Positions 8,924 through 18,112 of a stretch of DNA of 64,000 bases are shown here, one piece after another; within the stretch, counting starts at the first letter, position 1, and each line of letters begins with the position of its first letter. The notes beneath the pieces were generated by a model. It was not told the origin of the DNA. It did not search any database and saw only the letters and a list, made by a program, of their open reading frames with translations. Both the position numbers and the translations under genes were made by a program. This DNA comes from Sphingobacterium sp. N143. Lineage in GTDB: Bacteria > Bacteroidota > Bacteroidia > Sphingobacteriales > Sphingobacteriaceae. The stretch covers positions 271,913 through 335,912 of the forward strand of contig NZ_JACAIS010000002.1 in NCBI RefSeq assembly GCF_030325625.1, given 5' to 3'.

Positions 8924-10765
8924 CTATAAAGTTTCTGCTGTCAATGCCGAAATTCGATAAACGGCTTCGGCGACAGCCTGGCCTGGATTGGGCACATCAA
9001 AATCCTGATCTGTAGGGGTGTCCGCATTTGGAAAACGCCGCACCGCCCCGGTCCGGAAAGACACTTTACTGATCTGGGCGACCGGCTGGAAAAAGAGTTT
9101 TGTCCCCTTATCCACACCGTTTACCAAAACCTGAAAGGAACGTGTAGCCACATCAACCAGACAGGTGATCTGATAGCGCTTGCCAGCCTCATATTTTTGT
9201 AGAGAGGCATTCCGATAACCGGCCTTATTCTTCAGCAGGCCATCTTTATCAAACATGATCCGCGCCGCCGCGCTCCCTTTATCATCCAGCAGCTCAATTT
9301 CCAGCGACCCATGTGTATCTTGTTGTGGTGTCACTGTAAACACTATTTTCGCCTTTTTGGCCGCCGCGATTACCCGATCTGCCTTGGCATAATCATAAGG
9401 ATCCTTATCCCGCAGTACCAGGCCCCGGTCTTCTATCTTTGCACTTGCCCATAGTGGGCTGTATATATTCCAGGATTTATAAGCCCGTTCTGGTTCTTTG
9501 GAAAAGTCATCATGTACTGCTCCAGCCACTGTCGCGGTGATAGGCACCGGTACCTGTGCCACCCAGATGTCCTCTTTATTCATACTATAGGTAAGCCACA
9601 TATTTTTATCGGGTGTCTGGCCATTCCCTTCCTGGATCCCACGGACATATTGGGGTCCATAGGACTTGTAATTCCCTCCATAACGCATGGTGGTGATCTC
9701 GCCATTAATCAATAATAAATCGGTATAACGGAGTCCATCCTCACTGGTGGACACCGCCAGCGGCCATCGGAATTCGGAAGGGTTGTAAACGGTTGCAAAA
9801 CGTCCGTCTGCTGTTCTTTGTCCCCAGATTTTTGCATTGCTATTGACAAATCCGGGTGCCCGTAGGGGTGAATATGCCCAGGTCTTCCCATTGTCTTTGC
9901 TGATGGAGGTAAGTGCATGCTTCCACAGCCCTACCACCCTTCCATCATTTAAATGGTAGTAAGCAAAGGCTTTCACAGGTCGTTTGAATGGAATCAAGGG
10001 ATCATCGCGGTCGGCCTCTTCCACCCATTGCTGCATCATCAAAGGGGTATGCAGTAATTCTTCACAGGCAGCGACAAAAGCTTTGTCCTTACTCTTGGAA
10101 AAAAATGGATATTTAGCCTCTTTTTCATGGAAAGATGAATTAAAACGGATGAAATAAATCGGGCCGAAGGAACCATCTTGCCTAATTTCCCGGACCACAC
10201 GTCCGAGCCCATTACCATCGTTGGGGTCATCTTTCGCATCCAGCGCAACACCATAATAACCTATGGTCAGGAGCTTCCCATTTTTGGCGGTATAGAAACC
10301 CATCCGCTGATGCATAATCGCATACAGATTTTTACCTGCACGATCGGACCTACCCGGTTTCGTAAAACCTTCAGGCACGAGATAAGGTGGAAAAAGCTCG
10401 GTCGGTTCAGACCAGGCATACCCATCTTTGGAGGTCAGCAAGAGCGTCTTGCCTTCCGCCACGTGCTCACCTACTGGATTGCTTAAAAACTGAAGGTAAT
10501 AGGTCTTGTTCCAGTAAGCCAAAAATGGCTGGTGGTTGTAGGTGAAATTATGCCCGCCTGCTTGTGCCGGGAATTCCCGGTTTGCCCGGAATACCTGAAT
10601 ATTGTGCGTTCCTACGGCCGGGGTTAACTGTCCATGGTGATAATCTACATTGGACAAGGTTTTGCCCACATACTTTACCGTATCCTGGGCCCATGCCTTT
10701 CCGGCTATTCCAGCAAGGAATAGGCTGAAGAGGATTGCTTTCTTACTATTTCTTTTTGCTTTCAT
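8924..10765 (-). CDS. Secreted beta-propeller protein with C-terminal concanavalin-like domain, function unknown
   Basis: The product has 613 residues, with a signal peptide (1-26, GKAWAQ). Residues about 30-410 contain repeated blade-like units with Asp-box-related turns (TSKDGYAWSEP, SISKDNGKTWAYS, STSEDGLRYTD), so a BNR-type propeller is likely. Residues about 420-600 look like a laminin-G/concanavalin-like sandwich (DDFSKEPERAYKSWNIYSP onward, with SLEIELLDDKG and FQVLVNGVDKGT). Similar propellers in other loci include glycosidases and lyases acting on rhamnose-linked uronic acids, but I cannot place this one in a numbered family. The start at 10765 overlaps the end of the upstream GH43-like gene by 20 bases. 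It is probably an exo-acting enzyme or binding protein for a pectin side chain; the activity is unassigned. Confidence 0.75.
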   Translation of the reverse strand: MKAKRNSKKAILFSLFLAGIAGKAWAQDTVKYVGKTLSNVDYHHGQLTPAVGTHNIQVFRANREFPAQAGGHNFTYNHQPFLAYWNKTYYLQFLSNPVGEHVAEGKTLLLTSKDGYAWSEPTELFPPYLVPEGFTKPGRSDRAGKNLYAIMHQRMGFYTAKNGKLLTIGYYGVALDAKDDPNDGNGLGRVVREIRQDGSFGPIYFIRFNSSFHEKEAKYPFFSKSKDKAFVAACEELLHTPLMMQQWVEEADRDDPLIPFKRPVKAFAYYHLNDGRVVGLWKHALTSISKDNGKTWAYSPLRAPGFVNSNAKIWGQRTADGRFATVYNPSEFRWPLAVSTSEDGLRYTDLLLINGEITTMRYGGNYKSYGPQYVRGIQEGNGQTPDKNMWLTYSMNKEDIWVAQVPVPITATVAGAVHDDFSKEPERAYKSWNIYSPLWASAKIEDRGLVLRDKDPYDYAKADRVIAAAKKAKIVFTVTPQQDTHGSLEIELLDDKGSAAARIMFDKDGLLKNKAGYRNASLQKYEAGKRYQITCLVDVATRSFQVLVNGVDKGTKLFFQPVAQISKVSFRTGAVRRFPNADTPTDQDFDVPNPGQAVAEAVYRISALTAETL

Positions 10766-11678
10766 GTCGGCGTAAATTCTTGATCACTTTTTTTGATGCT
10801 TTGACGATCGTACCATGCTTATGCCCAACAGGCACAGCGATCTGATCATTGATTGTTGTAAAGGTTTTGAAATCTTTGGTTGCCACGGCTTCATAGCGCT
10901 TGCTGCCATAAGAATCAAAATAGATCAACCATTGGTCTTTGATTTTCACAACGCTTGGCCCTTCGGTTAAGTAAGCCGAAAAAGGTGCGGAGATCTGCTC
11001 AAAGGGCCCCAATGGATTGCTAGCAAATGCAACACGCAGATCCCTATTTGGCCGTGTGTTATCCTTCAAGACCAATACATAATCTTGCTCCGCTTTTTTG
11101 ACAATGACGGCGTCGATGATACTAAACCCCGGGTCACTGAATAATTTCGTTTCGGTAAACGTGTTGAAATCTTTTGTCGTGGTATAGTACATGCGATGAT
11201 TGTTGTCTTCGGCTTCCTTACCTTTGGCAAAACGATAAGGTATTGTTGAGGCCCAGATAATGATAAATCTATTCTCCACATCATCATAAAACAATTCTGG
11301 AGCCCATACATTGACCGTGGAAGATTCATGCTGCATGACGGGGATGATCTTTTGGTCTTCCCAATGAATCAAGTCCTTGGAATGGGCATATCCAATCCCT
11401 TCATTTCCTTTCCAGCCAATGGTCCATACCAGATGGTAGGTCCCCTGTTTATCCCGTATGATGGAGGGATCCCGCATGATTTTCTGTGTCCCCAGTTCAG
11501 GTTTCAGATAGATTCCTGAGATAGATTGCCAATGATAGCCGTCTTCACTATAGAGATAACGAAGTCCTTCGTTAGCCGGCTCATGAAAGGAGGTAAACAG
11601 ATAGCTATCTTTCTGACAGGAAACAAGCCATGTTACTGTCATCAACAAGAGACCCCATGCTTTTATTTTTCTCATCAT
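10746..11678 (-). CDS. GH43-like five-bladed propeller glycosidase, lipoprotein
   Basis: I chose the ATG at 11678 because it overlaps the upstream stop as ATGA and gives a clean lipoprotein signal (MMRKIKAWGLLLMTVTWLVSC, lipobox LVSC); a longer frame reaches 11702 but has no signal-like start. The mature protein shows the three acidic positions expected of GH43: the base Asp70 in MRDPS, the pKa-modulating Asp189 in SIIDAVI and the acid Glu239 in LTEGPS. At about 310 residues it is a single-domain form. GH43 members release arabinofuranose, xylose, galactose or galactofuranose. As an outer-membrane or periplasmic lipoprotein it would trim side chains. The substrate is not readable from sequence. 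The end overlaps the next gene by 20 bases. Confidence 0.82.
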   Translation of the reverse strand: MMRKIKAWGLLLMTVTWLVSCQKDSYLFTSFHEPANEGLRYLYSEDGYHWQSISGIYLKPELGTQKIMRDPSIIRDKQGTYHLVWTIGWKGNEGIGYAHSKDLIHWEDQKIIPVMQHESSTVNVWAPELFYDDVENRFIIIWASTIPYRFAKGKEAEDNNHRMYYTTTKDFNTFTETKLFSDPGFSIIDAVIVKKAEQDYVLVLKDNTRPNRDLRVAFASNPLGPFEQISAPFSAYLTEGPSVVKIKDQWLIYFDSYGSKRYEAVATKDFKTFTTINDQIAVPVGHKHGTIVKASKKVIKNLRRHESKKK

Positions 11679-13135
11679 ACCGAATCCAGAATCAATACCC
11701 AATCGTTACCTTCCTGCTGTCCACCTTCCGGTGTAAAGTGCTGCACCCCTTTGTTTGTGAACTCGCCGATAGCCTTTGTTTCACCATTTCGCGGGTTAAA
11801 CCAGGAAGCTTTCACTTTGTCCCCTTTAATTTTTCCCATGTTGACCTGCATGGGTTGACCTGTATAATTATAGATAAAAGCATACCTATCGGTCCGTGTT
11901 GCCAGGAGACGATTGTATTTTTCGCCATTGACCGCAAGCAAGGACTGGTCTGGTACCCGGTCAAAATAATTGTCCCGGGAGAGCATCAGTTCTTTTAAAT
12001 ATTTCATCTGTGCAGCCCCTGGCGCATGAATGGCCGAAGACCAGATTTCATCCGATCCGTAGGCTGAGGTCGTATCTTTTTTGGAATGCATCTGCATGAC
12101 CGAATTCTGGCCATAGGTATAGCCAAAAGCACCTGCGAAGACGGACCAGTAGCCATATCTTCTTACGTCAGCATCAGTCCAGCGTGGTTCTTTAATATCA
12201 TGCAATCCCTGTGGGATGCCTTCATACGAAGGTTCCCCATCAATGGTTGGCTTGGTTGGTTTGAGATCCCAATCGGCCGCCATGAACTTCCAATTGTCCT
12301 CACCATAATGTTTTTGTTCATTTTTGGAGGTATCCTGATCGTATCGTCTATGTCCGGATTGAACCATATTAAAATCCAGCCAAGATTGCTTGTGAAACCA
12401 ATCCGACGAGGCTGTTCTTCCTCTGGGATGAAAGGTCATGAGATGATGCTGATCAATGGACTTGATGGTTTGGGCGATCTTCTCCCAGACTTCCATTTGA
12501 TCAGAGCCCTTGATATCGCCTCCGTTTAACCAGATGATATTGGGGCGATCTTTCCATCGTTCGGCGAGGAATTTCGCGTACTTTTCAGCTTGCTCAACCG
12601 ACACTTTCCCGTCTTTGACCGGCGATCCCCAGACAGGCACCAAGGCCATATATATTCCTTTTTCGGCAGCTTTGTCAATGATATAATCGATATGATCCCA
12701 ATAATCATATTCGGCGGTATTGTCCGAGTTGCTACCGGCGGTGACCAATGGTCTTGAGACATCGTTATTCGTCACCGATGAATCGCCATAGGCATTCACG
12801 GATGGAACCGTGTGCAATACCATAGCCTGAACCACATTAAATCCTTTTTGTTTTCTATCCTCCAGGTATTGTGCTGCTTCCTCCCGATTCATCTTATTGA
12901 ACAGCAACCAGCCCGTATCACCCAACCAGAAGAAAGGCTTACCATCTTCGGTTGCAACATAGCGCTGGTTTTCAGAGATCTTCAACAACGGCAGCTCTTT
13001 ACGCTCTTTTTCGGAAGCACAGGAAAAAACCGTTCCGATAATAGCGCATGATAAAAGGCTCCTATAGACGGCTTTCCAGTTCCGCATTCCTGTTGGTTGT
13101 GTGTATAAATAGGGATATTTCTTGTGCATCGACAT
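11675..13135 (-). CDS. GH140-like apiosidase (DUF4038-type barrel), lipoprotein
   Basis: The protein of 486 residues has a DUF4038-type TIM barrel: FFWLGDTGWLLF near residue 68, YDYWDHIDYIIDKAAEKGIYMALVPVWG, then IIWLNGGDIKG with the probable acid Asp207 and TIDGEPSYEG with the probable nucleophile Glu301. This is the layout of GH140, the family of the apiosidase that removes apiose-linked side chains from rhamnogalacturonan II. The start at 13135 leaves a long hydrophilic lead; the Met at 13087 (MRNWKAVYRSLLSCAIIG) gives a lipoprotein signal with Cys39 in VFSC. It lies eight bases after the beta-helix/barrel gene. Its presence is the main clue that the locus handles an apiose-bearing pectin. 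Family call is good; the precise substrate is inferred. Confidence 0.85.
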   Translation of the reverse strand: MSMHKKYPYLYTQPTGMRNWKAVYRSLLSCAIIGTVFSCASEKERKELPLLKISENQRYVATEDGKPFFWLGDTGWLLFNKMNREEAAQYLEDRKQKGFNVVQAMVLHTVPSVNAYGDSSVTNNDVSRPLVTAGSNSDNTAEYDYWDHIDYIIDKAAEKGIYMALVPVWGSPVKDGKVSVEQAEKYAKFLAERWKDRPNIIWLNGGDIKGSDQMEVWEKIAQTIKSIDQHHLMTFHPRGRTASSDWFHKQSWLDFNMVQSGHRRYDQDTSKNEQKHYGEDNWKFMAADWDLKPTKPTIDGEPSYEGIPQGLHDIKEPRWTDADVRRYGYWSVFAGAFGYTYGQNSVMQMHSKKDTTSAYGSDEIWSSAIHAPGAAQMKYLKELMLSRDNYFDRVPDQSLLAVNGEKYNRLLATRTDRYAFIYNYTGQPMQVNMGKIKGDKVKASWFNPRNGETKAIGEFTNKGVQHFTPEGGQQEGNDWVLILDSV

Positions 13136-13143
13136 GATAGATA

Positions 13144-16100
13144 TTAGTGTTTAGCGATCCAGATAATTTCTGGACTGTTCATATAATTGTTGAGGTGAAG
13201 TTCTTTTCTTGCATTTATTTTTTCGGTCTTCACGATGTTGCCATTTTTTGGATCAATATGCTGGACAAGGAAACGGCCCTTAAGAGCGTTCATATCCAGA
13301 TCCAAGGCTGCTGAGGACGCATTATAAACAATCATTCCCTGATCAGACTTTAAGGTCCAATGGCCATTGAGCACTTCAGCCTGCATCCCTGCCGCTGCCC
13401 TGTAAAAATCAGGAGTTGCAATTTTGGGTAAATTAGCCATGGATCCTCCAGCCATAAAAGCGGCCCAGGCCATTTCCGGATAGTTATCTCCGTTGTATAA
13501 AACGGCTTTCTCCGGATATTTTTTGCGGTATTCAGTGACTGCCTTATACACTGCTTCCAGTGAAGTTTTCTTCGGTTTTAACAATCTTGCATGTTGGCGG
13601 GGAGCAAGGTTCTGCCCTCCTTTGGGTGCATAAGTCGATCCATCTGCCTGATAGTGCCAATAGCGGATATCGATGACCTGAATTTCTTTGGACCGCTCTG
13701 GATCGGCGAGTATTGCATCCTGCACATCTTTGGTCGTGCTCAAAGCAATAATCGGCTGTTTCCCGGTTTCGGTCTTCCATTCTTTAATCACGTCAATCCA
13801 GAATTGTACGAACGCCAAAGGGCCTGTGTATTCCGCACTGATCAACTGAATGACCCCGGAATTGTCTTTGAAATTGTCCAGGCACTGCCGGATATAAGCC
13901 CGATGTAAAGCCCGACGGACGGGATGATGAATATCATAAAACTGCTCCGCCATAAAAATGCGCTTATCGCCCGCATAAGGAACAGGCTCCGGAAAACCGA
14001 CATTATTGATATTGTTGGCTGTGCGCCAAGGAAAATCTGCGTAATGGGCCCCAGCCTCAATAATATTATGTTGAAAATAATTCTGGTGAATCAATACAAG
14101 ACCTTTTTGATCCGCCAAATCCGCATATTGCTTTAGGCGGCCCCAGTAAAACGGGTTATATTTTGTGAGATCATATTTAGACAGGCCATCGTAAGCAAGA
14201 CCAGTACCACTTCTGGCGAAGGGCAGTTCATAGAAAGGCGGCCAAACCTCCCCATTGATGCGACGGATACGCTCGTGGTCGTCTCTGCGCCGATCGTACC
14301 ACAATCCGTAGTTATGGTCGATCGCCAATATATTGTTTTGACGCATGCTATCGGTCATAGCATCCAGGTCATCGGTCAACCCATTGCCAATTTCTCCAGG
14401 GACATACCGGGTGATATGCGGCTTGGCTTTCACTGCACCGTATGGTCTTGCGGAACCGTTCCACCAGTTTACCTCCGATCTATTTCCCACCAAAACAACA
14501 TCGCCCCTGACCAGCCAACCGTTCCGTATTTTCATATCCGGCTGCTTCGGCTGCGGAATATTTTCGTTGTAACCAATCTGGTCTATTGTTTTGGCCTTGC
14601 CTGCAAGGATATTGAGCGGTGCCCTATGCTCGGCCTGTTGAATAAAATCAATTAATTGTAAAGCCGGCTGAGCAGCCTGTTTCGTTAAATCCATCGCGAC
14701 TTCCACAGGCGGGCTACTGGAAGCCTCCGTCAGTACAGGTAACAATATCGCGCGGTCATTTGCGGCCTTCCCAATGCGGTCCGCCAATTGTGCATAATAC
14801 AAACTTCGAGGCTTGATATATTCATTGGACTGCTCCCAATACCCGTCACCCTGGAATTGTGCCCATATACCAAAAGCCCAATTTTGTGCCGTTGGTGGTT
14901 GGTAACACTCCACGAGGCCTGCTGTCGATTGCCAAAAAACACTGTTGGCCGCCGACCAGCCAGCACCTTGTCCATCCTGACCCCGGTTTTTATAACTTAA
15001 TGCCTGTGCATCAATATCGGCAATATCGAATAAAACGCCTGAGGCCCAGCTATCAATCGCCCCGCTGAAACTAAAAGGTTCCACGGCCTGGCACTGCACA
15101 AAAGCATTTGGACCTGCGGCAAGGTAACCAACAGCAAAATCATGATAGCCCTGTTTTGAATAAAGGCGTTGAAATAAAGTTTGCTGACCTTTGGTCAAGA
15201 AGGTATAACGTCTCTGGCCCCCAATCTCTGATACCGGATCCAAGGAGATACAATCTTCTACCGTTAACTTCTTTGTACTTTCCAATGCATATACTGCTGA
15301 TCCTGCAAAATGCCTGAACTGTACACGGCGCACCCAGGTATTCTCAGCATCTGCAATGGTAATGGCCATCCAGCGATGGTCTTCGTCTTTCAGGTTATGC
15401 TGATTATAAGTGGATTGAAGCGTTATATTTTCGACACCTACCTGTGCAATGCGCCCGTCCCAAACGTATTTTGCCACGGTTGCCTGACCATACTGTTGAT
15501 CCAAGGCGGTTGTAATTGGTGCATCGATTTCGATTCGGTTACCACGGACTGCCACGACTGTTCTATCCCAGCTGATATCCCGTTGTCCAGGTTTCCAACC
15601 CAAGGAGGTAAGTCCACCCCCGAAATGAGCAGTTCCCAAGGTATTTATCCACGATTGCGTGGCCGGCCGCGTAATAATGAGCGGATCACCAACACGATAG
15701 CCTGAAGCATTTTCTACCTCAAATTCCCGGGCATTTACCGGAACATAAGCTGAAATGATTTTACTTTTTTCTTTCAGCCGCATGTCGTTTTTGCCAGCTA
15801 TACGAATGAGTGTTTCGCGTGTGGTACCTGTTCCGATGAGCGTTGTTCCACCTACTGTAAAACCACTCCCCCGCAAGATCACACCGGAGGTATGTAGCAC
15901 AAGCGATCCAGACACTTGATAAGTCCCTTTTTCTAACAATACCACGCCCCTCAACCCATCTTTGCCTAAAGGCAAACGCGAAACATAATCCAGCGCCGCT
16001 TGTATGCGGCGGGTGGCATCGCCCGATTTGACCGGTACAACAACTTCAATCCGGCCATCCGGAATGGCACTATTGCCACCCATATAGCCGGCATAGGAAA

Positions 16101-16245
16101 AATCCGGAAGCTGATTTCCCAGCGAATCTTTTTTATAGACCAGCTGTGTACCGTCCCAGGTCAGGGGGCTCACCGTCTTTTCTTGCGCTTGGACAGCACA
16201 AAAGAACAAGCAAATACCTATAAAGAAAATACCCTTTATTTTCAT
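13144..16245 (-). CDS. Secreted beta-helix plus TIM-barrel-like fusion (DUF6298-like), probable pectin enzyme
   Basis: This 1033-residue protein has a signal peptide (1-20, CAVQAQ). Residues about 65-460 form a right-handed beta-helix of the pectate-lyase/GH28 superfamily type (GDATRRIQAALDYVSRLP, then GVVLLEKGTYQVSG and GVILRGSG). Residues about 570-950 look like a GH-A-type barrel: ILAIDHNYGLWYDRRRDDHER, GLVLIHQNYFQHN, VIQLISAEYTGP with Glu805, and VLYNGDNYPEMAWAAF with Asp920 and Glu924. The end (about 960-1033) is a small beta-domain typical of glycosidases. I associate this layout with DUF6298 proteins found beside GH140 in rhamnogalacturonan II loci, and here it is likewise directly upstream of the GH140 gene. 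Which half is catalytic is unknown. Confidence 0.72.
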   Translation of the reverse strand: MKIKGIFFIGICLFFCAVQAQEKTVSPLTWDGTQLVYKKDSLGNQLPDFSYAGYMGGNSAIPDGRIEVVVPVKSGDATRRIQAALDYVSRLPLGKDGLRGVVLLEKGTYQVSGSLVLHTSGVILRGSGFTVGGTTLIGTGTTRETLIRIAGKNDMRLKEKSKIISAYVPVNAREFEVENASGYRVGDPLIITRPATQSWINTLGTAHFGGGLTSLGWKPGQRDISWDRTVVAVRGNRIEIDAPITTALDQQYGQATVAKYVWDGRIAQVGVENITLQSTYNQHNLKDEDHRWMAITIADAENTWVRRVQFRHFAGSAVYALESTKKLTVEDCISLDPVSEIGGQRRYTFLTKGQQTLFQRLYSKQGYHDFAVGYLAAGPNAFVQCQAVEPFSFSGAIDSWASGVLFDIADIDAQALSYKNRGQDGQGAGWSAANSVFWQSTAGLVECYQPPTAQNWAFGIWAQFQGDGYWEQSNEYIKPRSLYYAQLADRIGKAANDRAILLPVLTEASSSPPVEVAMDLTKQAAQPALQLIDFIQQAEHRAPLNILAGKAKTIDQIGYNENIPQPKQPDMKIRNGWLVRGDVVLVGNRSEVNWWNGSARPYGAVKAKPHITRYVPGEIGNGLTDDLDAMTDSMRQNNILAIDHNYGLWYDRRRDDHERIRRINGEVWPPFYELPFARSGTGLAYDGLSKYDLTKYNPFYWGRLKQYADLADQKGLVLIHQNYFQHNIIEAGAHYADFPWRTANNINNVGFPEPVPYAGDKRIFMAEQFYDIHHPVRRALHRAYIRQCLDNFKDNSGVIQLISAEYTGPLAFVQFWIDVIKEWKTETGKQPIIALSTTKDVQDAILADPERSKEIQVIDIRYWHYQADGSTYAPKGGQNLAPRQHARLLKPKKTSLEAVYKAVTEYRKKYPEKAVLYNGDNYPEMAWAAFMAGGSMANLPKIATPDFYRAAAGMQAEVLNGHWTLKSDQGMIVYNASSAALDLDMNALKGRFLVQHIDPKNGNIVKTEKINARKELHLNNYMNSPEIIWIAKH

Positions 16246-16361
16246 CTGTATGTGATCTTTCTTTCAAATGGTCAAATGGAACATCCAGTCCATTTTGTTT
16301 ATATATTTATGTACTTTTTTCCCTCATTCCCATGCCAATCATGGGGACATTATTTCGGATA

Positions 16362-17993
16362 TTATTTTTTTTGTGGCACCACAGTCTCCAGACTGACTAC
16401 GCTATTGAGATAATTTTCGATATTGGCATAGCCATTCTTGGCAATTTTTCGCGAATCACCTGGATCATTTGGATTCAATCCCATGCTTTTTTCCACATTG
16501 TCCGGAATACCGTCATTGTCCGAATCTTTGTAAGGAGTACCTTCATAGGATGGATATCCACCAACCTGAGCAATATCGGAGATAATACCCTGCTTGTAAG
16601 AGTCTTCGGGCAAACGGCGTTTGACATAAGGCGATACAAATCCATGCTGTGGTTTATCTTGATTGTAATAGACTTTATTTGTTGAAACCTGTTTAATAAT
16701 CCGGGTATCTACAGCGTCCTGTTTTGGCAAAAATGCACCCACATTTTTAAGCACATATTGATAAGCATCTTGTGCGGAAAGGGTTGTCACTGACGCCATA
16801 GGGAAAGCTTTATCTACGCGGATTTCCTTTTCGCGGTCACCTACATTGGGTAAATCCTCGATCTGGATCCCACCCGCCCAGTTATCTGCAGTAACTTTTG
16901 GAAATCCTTCCACCACATTACCATGGGCATATACTTTTCCATATTGGTCTTTAAAAGCTTTATCCCGTCCGGATTCTGGTTTTAAGATCCGATAGGCAAT
17001 GGGCTTATCTTTTGGTGTGATCGGCCCTGGTTTATAATAATTATTTATAAAATTAAACAAAGACCTGTTATCACCGCCATCAGCACTTCTGTTCCACCAG
17101 TTCCAGATCACGTTGTTGACAAATCCAAAGTCGCCATACATACCGATGGAAGGGTTGCGGCTGATATTTGAAGCCCAAAGATTCCGCATGAAGGTGCTGT
17201 TCAAGCCACCAATTGTACTGCCGAAAGCATGGTTATAAGCATCCAGGCATTCAGAAAATATGGAATTCTGAATGGTGATATTGACCGTTGGCAGTTTGAG
17301 GTTTTTCCCTTCCCGATCATAGACATGGCGATAAATGGACATGTTCTCATCCAGCCCCCAACTTGCTGAGACGTGATCAATCATGATGTTACCCACCGGA
17401 TTACCTCCGATGGCATCGTCCCTGCGAAGCACATCAGTTTCACCTCTACGCATGCGCAGAAATCTTAAAATGACGTCATGGGTATCAATTAAAAAGGATT
17501 CTCCAGCCACACAAACGCCGTCTCCAGGCGCTGTCTGACCAGCGATGGTAATATAGGGTGCTTTCACGACAATCGGTTTCTCAAGTCGAATTATACCAGC
17601 AACATTAAAAACGACGATACGTGCGCCGCCAGCCTCACAGGCCTCCCGCAGTGTCCCAGGGCCGCTATCGGCCAAACTGCTCACAACATAGACCTTACCG
17701 CCCCGGCCACCCGCTGTAAATGCACCGCCACCCTCTGCTCCTGGAAAAGCCTTTAACTCTGCCTGGGGTAGATCACTAGGTTTGGCCGCCCAAGGAATAT
17801 AAGGTTTGCCTTCAGCCTTCATTACTGCCTGTGCCTTTTCCCAGACTTTTTCTAAACGTAGGTCCTCTGCCTTATCGCGGTCCGCAGCTTCCTTTTCTAA
17901 TGATTCTGGAATAACAGGGTACTGTGCCAGTGCAGCTATTGGACTGATTAAGCCCAGAAAAAGAACAATATTTGGATTGAATAGCGATTTCAT
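16362..17993 (-). CDS. PL1-type pectate lyase (copy 1)
   Basis: A 543-residue secreted pectate lyase (signal peptide 1-23, ALAQ). The beta-helix domain starts at FPGAEGGGAFTAGGRGGKVYVVSSL and includes GPGTLREAC, IIRLEKPIVVKAPYITIAGQ, GDGVCVAGE and IMIDHVSASWGLDENMS, the Ca-binding/active cleft block of PL1 enzymes. Near the C-terminus DSDNDGIPDNVEKSMGL is a thrombospondin type 3-like Ca-binding loop. It would cleave polygalacturonate by beta-elimination, in the periplasm or at the cell surface. The paralog at 18113-19744 has the same number of codons and the same layout, so the pair arose by duplication; the loops after IYRHVYD and around residues 370-440 differ most. The 119 bases between them contain a long hairpin. 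Confidence 0.92.
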   Translation of the reverse strand: MKSLFNPNIVLFLGLISPIAALAQYPVIPESLEKEAADRDKAEDLRLEKVWEKAQAVMKAEGKPYIPWAAKPSDLPQAELKAFPGAEGGGAFTAGGRGGKVYVVSSLADSGPGTLREACEAGGARIVVFNVAGIIRLEKPIVVKAPYITIAGQTAPGDGVCVAGESFLIDTHDVILRFLRMRRGETDVLRRDDAIGGNPVGNIMIDHVSASWGLDENMSIYRHVYDREGKNLKLPTVNITIQNSIFSECLDAYNHAFGSTIGGLNSTFMRNLWASNISRNPSIGMYGDFGFVNNVIWNWWNRSADGGDNRSLFNFINNYYKPGPITPKDKPIAYRILKPESGRDKAFKDQYGKVYAHGNVVEGFPKVTADNWAGGIQIEDLPNVGDREKEIRVDKAFPMASVTTLSAQDAYQYVLKNVGAFLPKQDAVDTRIIKQVSTNKVYYNQDKPQHGFVSPYVKRRLPEDSYKQGIISDIAQVGGYPSYEGTPYKDSDNDGIPDNVEKSMGLNPNDPGDSRKIAKNGYANIENYLNSVVSLETVVPQKK

Positions 17994-18048
17994 ATGTCAA
18001 TGATTATTTCGTGAGCTCATAAGCTCGGGGTTCATTTTTTAACGATTT

Positions 18049-18109
18049 ATATGAAATACCTGGATTACTTTACGCAGTGACTGTCATGTTAATCCAAGGT
18101 ATTTCATAT
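18049..18109 (-). repeat. Long imperfect hairpin between the two PL1 genes
   Basis: Arms at 18049-18067 (ATATGAAATACCTGGATTA) and 18090-18109 pair over 19 bases with one bulged base; the loop is 22 bases. On the minus strand it lies in the transcript between the two pectate lyase genes. There is no run of T after it on either strand, so it fits an mRNA-stabilising or processing hairpin better than an intrinsic terminator. Confidence 0.7.
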
Positions 18110-18112
18110 GCA

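Noticed and set aside
16246-16361. Short palindromes CCCATG/CATGGG and AAATGGA/TCCATTT as terminators
   Set aside because: Stems are only 6-7 bases and have no following T run on the minus strand.
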